IMG/VR virus record: IMGVR_UViG_3300042563_000557
Coordinates: 1 to 31,876 of that record
Length of the DNA stretch: 31,876 nucleotides
Source of the DNA: a virus
Direction: 5' to 3' (one strand)
Both the position numbers and the translations under genes were made by a program. The notes beneath the pieces are model-generated. The model did no database searches. It was not told where the DNA came from and was given only the letters and a program-made list of their open reading frames with translations. This document shows, piece after piece, positions 1 to 6,989 of the stretch (positions are counted from its first letter, which is position 1; every line of letters begins with the position of its first letter).

Positions 1-247
1 CAATTTCAATAGGTAGAAATAGAACAAAATCAGGGTATTAAATGAGTAAATTTATATTTAAAATGTATTTGACATTCATTTTGATAGTCTTTAAAATAAA
101 AAATTTATGGCGTATTTAAACGGCACAGACTATTTATTGCAAATTCAGGACGTTAATTTGCAACAAATCATTAATTCAAACGTCGCAATCAGGGAAAATG
201 CAGACCTATTGGCCGAAGCCGAAGCGCGTTCGTACTTAATACAAAAG
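1..247. repeat. Terminal overlap of a circular map (copy at 31630-31876)
   Basis: Bases 1-247 are repeated at 31630-31876 with one difference: A at 127 and G at 31756. This closes the sequence into a circle of 31,629 bp. The difference falls in the third position of a threonine codon (ACA/ACG) of the gp36-like gene, so it is silent. The overlap lies across the end of the large terminase gene and the start of the next gene, with no sign of a packaging end. It is therefore more likely an assembly overlap of a circularly permuted or concatemeric genome than a true direct terminal repeat. Confidence 0.93.
42..119 (+). CDS. Tiny hydrophobic peptide ORF between large terminase and gp36-like gene
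   Basis: A 25-codon frame begins with ATG directly after the terminase stop (TAAATG) and overlaps the first codons of the gp36-like gene in another frame. The product begins MSKFIFKMYLTF and is almost wholly hydrophobic with a few lysines, like a single membrane segment. Its position suggests translational coupling from terminase to gp36, or a non-functional spacer frame. I know of no homologous family, and the length is too short to prove coding. A second copy lies in the terminal overlap at 31671-31748. Confidence 0.25.
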   Translation: MSKFIFKMYLTFILIVFKIKNLWRI

Positions 248-517
248 TATGATTTTGACGCGGAATTGGTAAAGACAGGGACAGCAAGAGACCCGCAATT
301 GTTGGCGTACATTATCGACATTGCTTTGTTTCATTTGCACAGCAGAATAGCACCGCGCAACGTTCCTGAATTAAGACAAACAAGATACGACAACGCAATT
401 TCGTGGCTTAAAATGTGCGCATTTGGAGACGTGACGCCAAAATTAACGCCGATTTCGCCCGCACAGGGTAACCGCATAAGATACGGCGGGAATACTAAAA
501 ACACAAACCAATACTAA
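107..517 (+). CDS. Head-tail joining protein, Mu gp36-like (DUF1320)
   Basis: This 136-residue protein matches the layout of the DUF1320/Mu gp36 family. It has a short N-terminal stretch (MAYLNGTDYLL), a helical middle with AEAEARSYLIQKYD (about residues 36-49), and the family-like LLAYIIDIALFHLHSRIAPRN block (about 65-85) followed by RYDNAISWLK. Family members act at the head-tail interface of Mu-like phages. It sits between large terminase and portal, which fits a head-completion role but is earlier than in Mu itself. The start context AAAAATTTATG is typical of this genome. The first 141 bases reappear at 31736-31876 with one silent change. Confidence 0.8.
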   Translation: MAYLNGTDYLLQIQDVNLQQIINSNVAIRENADLLAEAEARSYLIQKYDFDAELVKTGTARDPQLLAYIIDIALFHLHSRIAPRNVPELRQTRYDNAISWLKMCAFGDVTPKLTPISPAQGNRIRYGGNTKNTNQY

Positions 518-519
518 AA

Positions 520-1818
520 ATGGGAATATTTGACAAACAAATCAAAGGGGTTAAAAATCTTTTTAATTATACGCAAATTTTGGCACCGCAAGAAAGCAAC
601 CCGAAAAATTTAGGGTCGCGAGTTATGCCGTTACAGTTGCAACGTATCAAACAAGACACGTTAACGTGGCGCGAGGGTATCGAAGAAGCCGAACGCGCTT
701 ACGTTCCATTTCGTGTAAAAATGCAAGAAACATTCGTTGACACGATTTTAAACGGTCACGTTTCGGCTTGTATTGAGCGAAGAAAAGATTTGACATTATT
801 GCGTGATTGGCAAATAATAAACCCCGACGGTTCGGTAAACGAAGACGTCGAATTGCTATTGAATTCCGCTTGGTTTAATAAATTTATGTCGTTTTCGTTA
901 GATACAATCTTTTTTGGCTATACCCTTGTGAGTTTGGGAGACATTAAAGACGGAAAATTCGAAGACATTGAAATAATTAAACGTTGGAACATTTCGCCCG
1001 ACCGCAAGGTCGTTTCGTCGGTTCCATACGATACAAACGGCGTAAGTTTTGAAGCGGACGAGTTTAAAAATTGGCACGTTTACATAAAAACAGTTAACGA
1101 CATCGGTTCGTCAAAATGCGGGTTTGGGTTGCTTTATTCCGTTGCTTTGTACGAAATATTTTTGCGTAATTTATTGGGTTACAATGGCGACTTTGTAGAA
1201 TTATATTCGCAACCTTACAGAATAGGGAAAACAAACAAAACGCAAGGAGTTGAACGCGACACGTTCGAAGACGCCGTCGCCAATATGGGTTCGGCAGGTT
1301 ATGCGATTTTGGACGCAATGGACGACACAATCGAATTTTTGGACAGTTCATTGGGCGGGACAGGTTACAAAGGATATGCCGATTTGGAGCAACGTATCGA
1401 AAAGAAAATTTCGAAATTGATTTTAGGACACGCCGACGCATTAGACAGCACAGCGGGAAAAATCGGAGCAAGTCAGGGCGAAGAAAGTCCAACAGCGCAA
1501 GCGTTAAAAGACAAACAAACAAAAGACGGCGTTTTCGTTACGGACGTAATCAATTGCGAGTTATTGCCGAGACTTCGAAATTTAGGTTTTGCAATTCCCG
1601 ACGCCGTTAAATTCGAGTTTAAAAACGACAGCGAACAAAACGAAACAAATAATAATATTGTCGAAATGGCGGTCAAAATAAAAAACGCAGGCTTACAAAT
1701 GGACAAAGACTATTTTGAAGAACAAACGGGAATAAAATTATTTGATTTGCCCGCCGTCGCTTCAAGTCCAACACCAAGTCAAAGCGTAAAAAATAGACTA
1801 GAAAGTTTGTATAAATAA
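520..1818 (+). CDS. Portal protein, Mu gp29-like (DUF935)
   Basis: A 432-residue protein of the DUF935 family, the portal of Mu-like phages, which forms the DNA gate at one capsid vertex and the base for packaging. Visible hallmarks are FVDTILNGHVSACIERRK (about residues 70-87), a central stretch ending WHVYIKT, and a C-terminal part with ADALDSTAGKIGASQGEES followed by a helical TAQALKDKQTKDGVFV region. Its length is near the family norm of 430-520. It begins 2 bases after the gp36-like gene, and its stop overlaps the ATG of the MuF gene (TAATG), implying coupled translation of portal and MuF. Confidence 0.88.
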   Translation: MGIFDKQIKGVKNLFNYTQILAPQESNPKNLGSRVMPLQLQRIKQDTLTWREGIEEAERAYVPFRVKMQETFVDTILNGHVSACIERRKDLTLLRDWQIINPDGSVNEDVELLLNSAWFNKFMSFSLDTIFFGYTLVSLGDIKDGKFEDIEIIKRWNISPDRKVVSSVPYDTNGVSFEADEFKNWHVYIKTVNDIGSSKCGFGLLYSVALYEIFLRNLLGYNGDFVELYSQPYRIGKTNKTQGVERDTFEDAVANMGSAGYAILDAMDDTIEFLDSSLGGTGYKGYADLEQRIEKKISKLILGHADALDSTAGKIGASQGEESPTAQALKDKQTKDGVFVTDVINCELLPRLRNLGFAIPDAVKFEFKNDSEQNETNNNIVEMAVKIKNAGLQMDKDYFEEQTGIKLFDLPAVASSPTPSQSVKNRLESLYK

Positions 1819-3269
1819 TGAATTACACACAACAGCAAATCGACGCATTAATCGAGGGGGTTTATAACGGGTCAATTACGACCCGCGATTTGCCCGTTGG
1901 GTTATACAATGCAATTTCGACAAAGTTGTTGTCGGCATTGGGAAGCGTTGAGGGGTCGCCAAGTGTAAGCCTATTAAACCAATTAAAAGAAAATATTTAC
2001 ATGTTTTCAGGTGCAAAGGTTTACCAACAAATTCAAGAAATTAGCTTGTTAGCTAATAACGAAACTATAAAATCTTACGCAAATTTTAGAGACGAAGCGT
2101 TGGGAATTTATAAGCAATATAATAAAAATTGGCTAGAAACGGAATATAAAACAGCAATTGGACAGGCACAAAGCGCGACGCGTTGGGAACAAATCGAAGC
2201 GCAAAAATTTGAATTGCCTTATTTGCAATATAGCGCCGTAATCGACAAAAACACGTCCGACATTTGCAAACCATTAGACGGAATTTGTTTGCCTGTTGAA
2301 AACAAGTTTTGGAATGTAAACACACCGTTAAACCATTTCAATTGCCGTTGCACAGTTATACAATTTGACAAAACAGACGCAACACAAAAGGGAATAACAC
2401 CAAAAGAAGACGCCGACAAAGCAACCGAAGAAATTTCAAAGAATAGACACCCTTTGTTTGAGGGCAACAGCGGAAAAGATAGGCTAATTTTTAATGATAA
2501 ACACCCTTATTTTGAAGTTCCAAAAGTCGACAAAGAATTTGCAAAAACAAATTTTGGTTTGCCAATTCCACAACTTGAAAGCGTTTTCACACCCGCCAAA
2601 ACGGTATCGGAAGCGAGAACAAACATTTTAAACATATTTGAAGAAAATTTGGGAATTAAGGGAAAATCGGTTGGCGTATCAAAAGATTTAACATTGGCAG
2701 ACTTAAACGCAAGGAGCGAGCAATTATTTAATTTGACAAAAGAATATAATATTGGATTTAATAAAAATTCAGTTCCCGAAATAAAATTTCAATCGACGGG
2801 CGGGGCGTACGGACGTGTTAATTATTTTTACGACGGTAGATTGAAATCAATGAATTTCGGAAGTAGATTTGACGCGTCAAGGGCAATTGAAGACCGAATA
2901 AAAATAACACAAACAGGGTTTACAGGTTTTGCAAAATCAAAAGTAGACTTTGACAAATTAAATTTGTCGACATTAACGCATGAGTTCGGACACACTATTG
3001 CCGTTTCAGATATAAGAACGGATTTTGCAGGATTTAAGGATTTTTGGGACGAAATGAAAGCATTAAAAAAAGCATATAACACCGAAATAAACAAATTGGC
3101 TACAATTAAAGACACGGCAAAATTAAATGAATTATATTTGGGAGATTATGCACGAACAAGCGTTGACGAATTTTTGGCCGAGGGTTTCACAGAATATAAA
3201 TTAAAAACGAACCCGTCAAAATACGCAACAGAAATTGGAAAAACAATTGACAAATACTTTAAAAAATAA
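1818..3269 (+). CDS. MuF-type minor head protein fused to an HEFGH zinc metallopeptidase-like domain
   Basis: Residues about 1-190 are a MuF/SPP1 gp7-type head morphogenesis domain. The diagnostic part is the Cys/His block with YSAVIDKNTSDICKPLDG near 140-157, then LNHFNCRCTV near 172-181. The rest is not MuF: residues 388-392 read HEFGH inside THEFGHTIAVS, and EFLAEGFTEY lies near 451-460. The latter offers a glutamate (451 or 455) at the distance expected for a gluzincin third zinc ligand. MuF proteins are minor capsid components and several carry C-terminal effector domains; here I infer a peptidase that may mature the capsid or be ejected with the DNA. MuF part nearly certain; peptidase activity inferred from motif only. 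Starts by overlapping the portal stop. Confidence 0.85.
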   Translation: MNYTQQQIDALIEGVYNGSITTRDLPVGLYNAISTKLLSALGSVEGSPSVSLLNQLKENIYMFSGAKVYQQIQEISLLANNETIKSYANFRDEALGIYKQYNKNWLETEYKTAIGQAQSATRWEQIEAQKFELPYLQYSAVIDKNTSDICKPLDGICLPVENKFWNVNTPLNHFNCRCTVIQFDKTDATQKGITPKEDADKATEEISKNRHPLFEGNSGKDRLIFNDKHPYFEVPKVDKEFAKTNFGLPIPQLESVFTPAKTVSEARTNILNIFEENLGIKGKSVGVSKDLTLADLNARSEQLFNLTKEYNIGFNKNSVPEIKFQSTGGAYGRVNYFYDGRLKSMNFGSRFDASRAIEDRIKITQTGFTGFAKSKVDFDKLNLSTLTHEFGHTIAVSDIRTDFAGFKDFWDEMKALKKAYNTEINKLATIKDTAKLNELYLGDYARTSVDEFLAEGFTEYKLKTNPSKYATEIGKTIDKYFKK

Positions 3270-3276
3270 AAAAATT

Positions 3277-3459
3277 ATGGAAGCAATAAATTTGGTTTGT
3301 TTTAAATGCAAACATTTTCGAAGATTTACAGGCGACGGCGGTTGTGACGCGTTCCCAAAAGGTATTCCGAACGAAATAACTTCGGGAGACAACAAGCACA
3401 AAGAACCATTAAAAGGACAAGAAAACGACATCGTTTTTGAACCAATAAAAGAAACATAA
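3277..3459 (+). CDS. Small cysteine-containing protein of the head operon
   Basis: This 60-residue protein begins MEAINLVCFKCKHF and continues with GGCDAFPKGIPNEI. The CxxC pair and a third cysteine near residue 20, plus a histidine further on, suggest a small metal-bound or disulfide fold. Similar short Cys proteins often sit beside MuF genes in phages of Bacteroidetes, but no function is known to me. I chose the ATG at 3277 because it has the AAAAAAATTATG context seen at many starts here. An upstream TTG at 3235 would overlap MuF by 35 bases and lacks that context. Confidence 0.6.
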   Translation: MEAINLVCFKCKHFRRFTGDGGCDAFPKGIPNEITSGDNKHKEPLKGQENDIVFEPIKET

Positions 3460-3463
3460 AACA

Positions 3464-3910
3464 ATGGCGTCACAGTTTGATTTTAGACGGGTGCAAATAA
3501 GGTTAAAAGAAGCCGAAAAGGGTTTGTCTTTGTCGTTGGCAAATATTGCTAAAAATGAATTTTTAGACAATTTCAGGGAGCAAGGTTTTAACGGCCAAAA
3601 GTGGCGCGAAGTTCAAAGACGTATCGCAGGGACAAAAGCGTATGCAGGGAGCAAAGATAGGGGCAAAAGAACCCGCGCAATATTACAGGGCAAAGGTTCG
3701 GGACGTTTGCGAAAAGACGTCGCAAATTCAGTAAGCAACGGCCAAAAAAATAGTGAGTTAAGCTATACTTTAATAGTTAAAAACGAATACGCAAGTTATC
3801 ACAACGACGGAACGGCAAAAATACCGCAACGTCAATTCGTCGGAATGACTGAAAAATTAAATAAAAAGATTTTGAACAAAATAAACGAAAAATTTTCGCA
3901 AATATGGTAA
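3464..3910 (+). CDS. Virion morphogenesis / tail completion protein, Mu gpG-like
   Basis: A 148-residue basic protein resembling the phage virion morphogenesis (gpG/gpS) family. It has an N-terminal helical part with NEFLDNFREQGFNGQKW (about 27-43), a basic middle (RGKRTRAILQGKGSGRL), and the conserved C-terminal signature YASYHNDGTAKIPQRQFVG (about 109-127). Family members act when heads and tails are joined. The gene follows the small Cys protein by 4 bases and overlaps the next gene by 7 bases, in keeping with a head-completion operon. Confidence 0.82.
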   Translation: MASQFDFRRVQIRLKEAEKGLSLSLANIAKNEFLDNFREQGFNGQKWREVQRRIAGTKAYAGSKDRGKRTRAILQGKGSGRLRKDVANSVSNGQKNSELSYTLIVKNEYASYHNDGTAKIPQRQFVGMTEKLNKKILNKINEKFSQIW

Positions 3911-4371
3911 ACGTGATAAACGAAATTGTCGCGCAACTTCGCGCAATTCCTGAATTAAAATTAGTAACTATTTGGAATAATCAATTTAGCTACATGGACG
4001 ACGGCGAAATCTATTCTTTTCCTATGCCTTGCGCATTTGTTGAGGTCAACGCGGACAATTTCGAGCAGTTAGGAAACAACTTTCAAGCGTCGGACATTAA
4101 TATAAAAATACATATTGGACAGGATTTTTACAACGGTTCGAACATAGACGAAAATTTGACTATCTTTGTACTTCGTGACTTGGTAGTCAAAAAGTTATCA
4201 CGTTTCAAACCAACAACCGCAGGCGATTTGGTTAAAACGAGCGAAAAACAAGACTTTCAACACACAAACGTATATCATTACGAAATAGATTTTATAACGC
4301 ATTACGTCGACAATACGGCAGTAATTGCCGACATATTAACAACACCGCCGACAGGCTTACAAATACAATAA
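3904..4371 (+). CDS. Probable tail terminator / head-tail connector protein
   Basis: A 155-residue protein that I do not recognise from a firm signature. It starts MVNVINEIVAQLRAIPEL, has aromatic and acidic patches (WNNQFSYMDDGEIYSFPMP), and ends in beta-like stretches with HYEIDFITHYVDNT. Size, fold impression and the slot directly after a gpG-like gene match tail terminators or Mu gp37-like proteins, which cap the tail tube before it joins the head. The start overlaps the gpG-like stop by 7 bases. Function is inferred mainly from position. Confidence 0.55.
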   Translation: MVNVINEIVAQLRAIPELKLVTIWNNQFSYMDDGEIYSFPMPCAFVEVNADNFEQLGNNFQASDINIKIHIGQDFYNGSNIDENLTIFVLRDLVVKKLSRFKPTTAGDLVKTSEKQDFQHTNVYHYEIDFITHYVDNTAVIADILTTPPTGLQIQ

Positions 4372-4378
4372 AAAAGAA

Positions 4379-5221
4379 ATGGCAAGAACAATTGAACAAA
4401 TACAAGCGGGAATTATAGCAGACATACAGGCGACGCCTGAATTGGCCGAAGCAAACAGCACGAGCAGGCGCGCAATTTGGCGTTTATTCGCATTTGTGCA
4501 AGCGTCGGCGATTTTGTTATTAGAGCAAATAATCGACGTTTTTACGACTGAAAACGACATAAAAATAAGTAAGGCAATACCCGCGACGGCGAGTTGGTTA
4601 AACGCAAAAGTTTTAGAGTTTCAATATTCAGCAACAAACCCGCAAATCGTGCAATTGATTAATTTTGCGCCCGTTTACCCTGTAATTGACGCGTCATTGC
4701 GTTTGATTTCGCGTTGTTCGGTTGTGACTACAATATCAAATCAGGTAATTATAAAAGTAGCTAAAAATGACCCGCCCGTTGCATTAACGACGACGGAATT
4801 AAGTTCGTTGCAATCGTATATTAATAATATTGGAATTGTGGGCGTTTCTTACAATTGTCAAAGTTTGACGGCCGACAAAATACATATCGAAGCCGAAATC
4901 TATTTCGACGGTCAATATAGCACGGTAATTTCGGGAACTGTTGAAAATGCAATCGACAATTTTTTATCTAAATTATCATTTAACGGAAATTTAAAGGTTT
5001 CAGATATTGAGTTGGCAATTAGAAGCGTTACAGGAGTTAACGACGTGTTATTGAAAAATATAAAAATGAGAAGCGACGCAACGGCATTTGTCGACGGTAC
5101 TTTTTTAGTACAAAATAACACGGTTATTTCGAGAATATTCCCGACAATTTCGGGTTATGTAGTAGAAGAAACGACAGCAGGCCAAACTTTCGCCGATAAA
5201 TTAACTTACATAGCGAATTAA
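4379..5221 (+). CDS. Baseplate J-like protein
   Basis: This 280-residue protein looks like the baseplate assembly protein J family (P2 gpJ, Mu gp47). It has an N-terminal helical region with IIADIQATPELAEANSTS, a middle LNAKVLEFQYS, and a C-terminal part carrying the typical INNIGIVGVSYNCQSLTADKIH stretch split over residues 147-168, then LSFNGNLKVSDIELAIRSV and GVNDVLLKNI near 215-223. J-like proteins form the wedge ring around the hub of contractile tails. Oddly, it is separated from the other baseplate genes by more than 8 kb and lies inside the head block. It starts with AAAAAGAAATG after a 7-base gap. Confidence 0.75.
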   Translation: MARTIEQIQAGIIADIQATPELAEANSTSRRAIWRLFAFVQASAILLLEQIIDVFTTENDIKISKAIPATASWLNAKVLEFQYSATNPQIVQLINFAPVYPVIDASLRLISRCSVVTTISNQVIIKVAKNDPPVALTTTELSSLQSYINNIGIVGVSYNCQSLTADKIHIEAEIYFDGQYSTVISGTVENAIDNFLSKLSFNGNLKVSDIELAIRSVTGVNDVLLKNIKMRSDATAFVDGTFLVQNNTVISRIFPTISGYVVEETTAGQTFADKLTYIAN

Positions 5222-5223
5222 TT

Positions 5224-5892
5224 ATGTATAATATTGACTATAATACAACGGTCGAAAATCTTTTGGTACCCGACAAAAGGACAAAAAAAACAGTCGCATA
5301 TAATACGGCGTTGGTTGCCGACGTCGCAAACAATCATAATTTATTATTCAGCAAATATAAAGATTTTACAATTTTGCCAATTTGGACGGCGGGAACGTAT
5401 GCAAAAAATGAATTGATACGATACGGGAAAAGTATATTTCAAAGCATCGAAAACGGAAACACAACCCAACCGACATTCTCAAACACTTGGCGTTTGGTAT
5501 CGGACAACTTTTTGGGTTCCGATTTTAGGTTGGAAATCAGGGGCGAAAAATTAAACCTTGAATTTGCATTAAATACATGGTTCGGTACTTTGTTCAGACA
5601 ACCAAGCGTCGGTTTAAGCGACATTTATTTGGTTACAAATCCAATTGCACCAATTAGCGTTTTTAGGGTCGGAAATAGCGAGTTTGAAAGTTCAAAAGTC
5701 TTTTTAAACATTAGCGACGAATTTGTAATTAACTATTATAGCTTTTCGGCGCAATACAATTTAACAATTAACGTTCCGTCGGCTTTGTTTTTATCACTTG
5801 GAGCAACGGACGATATTAGAAATTCAATTATACGTAATTTCGCAGACAAATACATAAACGCAGGTTTAACCTACACTTTAAATACATATTAA
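5224..5892 (+). CDS. Putative baseplate/tail protein with a carbohydrate-binding-like segment
   Basis: A 222-residue protein following the J-like gene by 2 bases, the place where P2-like phages carry the I-type wedge or adaptor protein. Residues about 53-95 read WTAGTYAKNELIRYGKSIFQ, then ENGNTTQPTFSNTW and NFLG. This W-G-Y-x5-V/IxY-K-x2-Q/Y-x8-10-P-x4-W spacing resembles small chitin/cellulose-binding modules often used on phage tails. The C-terminal half has the motif LNLEFALNTWFGTLFRQP and ends in a helix. Link to the tail is inferred from position and this segment; exact role unknown. Confidence 0.6.
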   Translation: MYNIDYNTTVENLLVPDKRTKKTVAYNTALVADVANNHNLLFSKYKDFTILPIWTAGTYAKNELIRYGKSIFQSIENGNTTQPTFSNTWRLVSDNFLGSDFRLEIRGEKLNLEFALNTWFGTLFRQPSVGLSDIYLVTNPIAPISVFRVGNSEFESSKVFLNISDEFVINYYSFSAQYNLTINVPSALFLSLGATDDIRNSIIRNFADKYINAGLTYTLNTY

Positions 5893-5894
5893 AA

Positions 5895-6746
5895 ATGAAA
5901 ATTTTAAACATTTCAGACGTTAGCAGTTCAAACGCTTTGCCAATCAAAGCGGGGACGTTGCAATTTTTACAGGACGCACACAAAGAAGCAATCGCGGGAC
6001 TTGTTACAAACGTGATACCGTTGCCGTTGCCAAATACGGTTTATATTTTATCAGGGTGCAAAAATTTAACAACGGCGCCAATTTATACGCTAACGGCGGG
6101 GGTTTTATTTTACAATGGCGAAATTTTCAACTTTGACGGCGCGACATTTACTTTGACGGGTTTACAAAAAGCCTATGCAAGAATAGAAACGACGCAATAT
6201 TTGACAAACGCCGATCCCGTACAATTTACCGACGGAGTTAGTCGCAATGTTCACAACATTAGAAAAATTGTAATCGAAAACACCGTGACAAGTTCGGGTT
6301 TACCTGAATTTGTGGACTTTATTAATGTAGGGCAATGGAAAGACGCGACGGACGCGTTAAATTTGGCCGTTACAACAATGCAGGCGACGGATATTTCTTT
6401 GCAAAATCAAATCAATATATTAAGCGCATCTTTGCCGAAAAACATAGGTTATATTTCAGGGTTAAATTTACCCGTTTTAAGTGGGTCTTTGACTGTTGGC
6501 GGGAATATTACAAGCGCAACAGGAACGGCAAGCGACGGGATTTTAGTTACAATGCAAAACGCAATGCCAAATATTAACTATTATGTTCGTTGTATCGTTG
6601 AAAGTCAGGCAGGCTACACGTTAGACAGTCAGGTTGCGGGGTCGTCGTTTAAAAAAATAAGTACAACGCAATTTTATTACATCGTTGCGGAAACGGGAAG
6701 CGCGACGCAAAATTTAAAGGTGCATTTTGAAGCCGTAGCGTATTAA
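5895..6746 (+). CDS. Putative tail fibre / receptor-interaction protein (first fibre gene)
   Basis: A 283-residue protein, beta-rich by inspection. The N-terminal part has LPIKAGTLQFLQDAHKEAI (about 15-33), a phrase common at the start of Bacteroidetes phage fibre or baseplate-attached proteins. A middle helical stretch (DATDALNLAVTTMQATDISL) looks like a short coiled coil, and the C-terminal 90 residues are glycine/serine/threonine-rich strands. It forms a compact block with the two genes before it. It most likely attaches to the baseplate and contacts the host surface, but no receptor domain can be named. Confidence 0.55.
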   Translation: MKILNISDVSSSNALPIKAGTLQFLQDAHKEAIAGLVTNVIPLPLPNTVYILSGCKNLTTAPIYTLTAGVLFYNGEIFNFDGATFTLTGLQKAYARIETTQYLTNADPVQFTDGVSRNVHNIRKIVIENTVTSSGLPEFVDFINVGQWKDATDALNLAVTTMQATDISLQNQINILSASLPKNIGYISGLNLPVLSGSLTVGGNITSATGTASDGILVTMQNAMPNINYYVRCIVESQAGYTLDSQVAGSSFKKISTTQFYYIVAETGSATQNLKVHFEAVAY

Positions 6747-6749
6747 AAA

Positions 6750-6902
6750 ATGAGCGTATCAAAACAAAGACGAGTAACGGCGTACCCTAGCCCCTTAAAC
6801 TTTAAAAAGTTAAAGGAAACAACGGACGCCCGAAACGTAAGTAAAAGCAAAGTAATAAACGAAGCGTTAACCGTCTATTTTAAAGATATTAAAACAATTT
6901 AA
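6750..6902 (+). CDS. Small ribbon-helix-helix DNA-binding protein
   Basis: A 50-codon gene starting 3 bases after the fibre gene (TAAAAAATG context). The product begins MSVSKQRRVTAYPSP, a short strand, followed by helix LNFKKLKETTDARN, a turn, and helix VSKSKVINEALTVYFKDI. This is the Arc/CopG-type ribbon-helix-helix layout, in which a dimer places the paired strands in the major groove of an inverted repeat. A 7+7 base inverted repeat lies 40 bases downstream, before the protease/scaffold and capsid genes, and is the obvious target candidate. Fold assignment is from pattern only; whether it represses or activates is unknown. Confidence 0.65.
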   Translation: MSVSKQRRVTAYPSPLNFKKLKETTDARNVSKSKVINEALTVYFKDIKTI

Positions 6903-6941
6903 TTAATAATTTTATTGTTTTTATTAAAAAAAGTATTACAC

Positions 6942-6962
6942 AATTTAGAATAAACCTAAATT
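6942..6962. promoter_or_regulatory. Inverted-repeat operator candidate upstream of the protease/scaffold gene
   Basis: AATTTAG (6942-6948) and CTAAATT (6956-6962) are perfect inverted arms separated by 7 bases, centred at 6952. The site covers the region where a -33 box would be needed for the -7-like element at 6978-6985. It lies between the ribbon-helix-helix gene and the protease/scaffold gene. Binding by that protein is an inference. Confidence 0.5.
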
Positions 6963-6977
6963 AAAATAAAAATTTTA

Positions 6978-6985
6978 TACATTTG
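6978..6985 (+). promoter_or_regulatory. Possible -7 promoter element (TACATTTG) before protease/scaffold
   Basis: TACATTTG fits the Bacteroidetes -7 consensus TAnnTTTG. There is no TTG or TTTG at the usual 19-21 base spacing upstream; the inverted repeat occupies that space instead. The start ATG follows at 6990, so a transcript from here would be almost leaderless. It is either an activator-dependent late promoter or a chance match. Confidence 0.35.
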
Positions 6986-6989
6986 TATT

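Noticed and set aside
1-247. True direct terminal repeat as packaging end
   Set aside because: The repeat has a base difference and crosses the terminase/gp36 boundary with no end-like features, so overlap of a circular assembly is simpler. Read coverage would decide.
1094-1522. Open frames on the minus strand inside portal, MuF, capsid, tape measure and fibre genes
   Set aside because: They are shadows of clear + strand genes, lack the A-rich start context, encode low-complexity or Cys/Leu-rich products, and would require strand changes found nowhere else.
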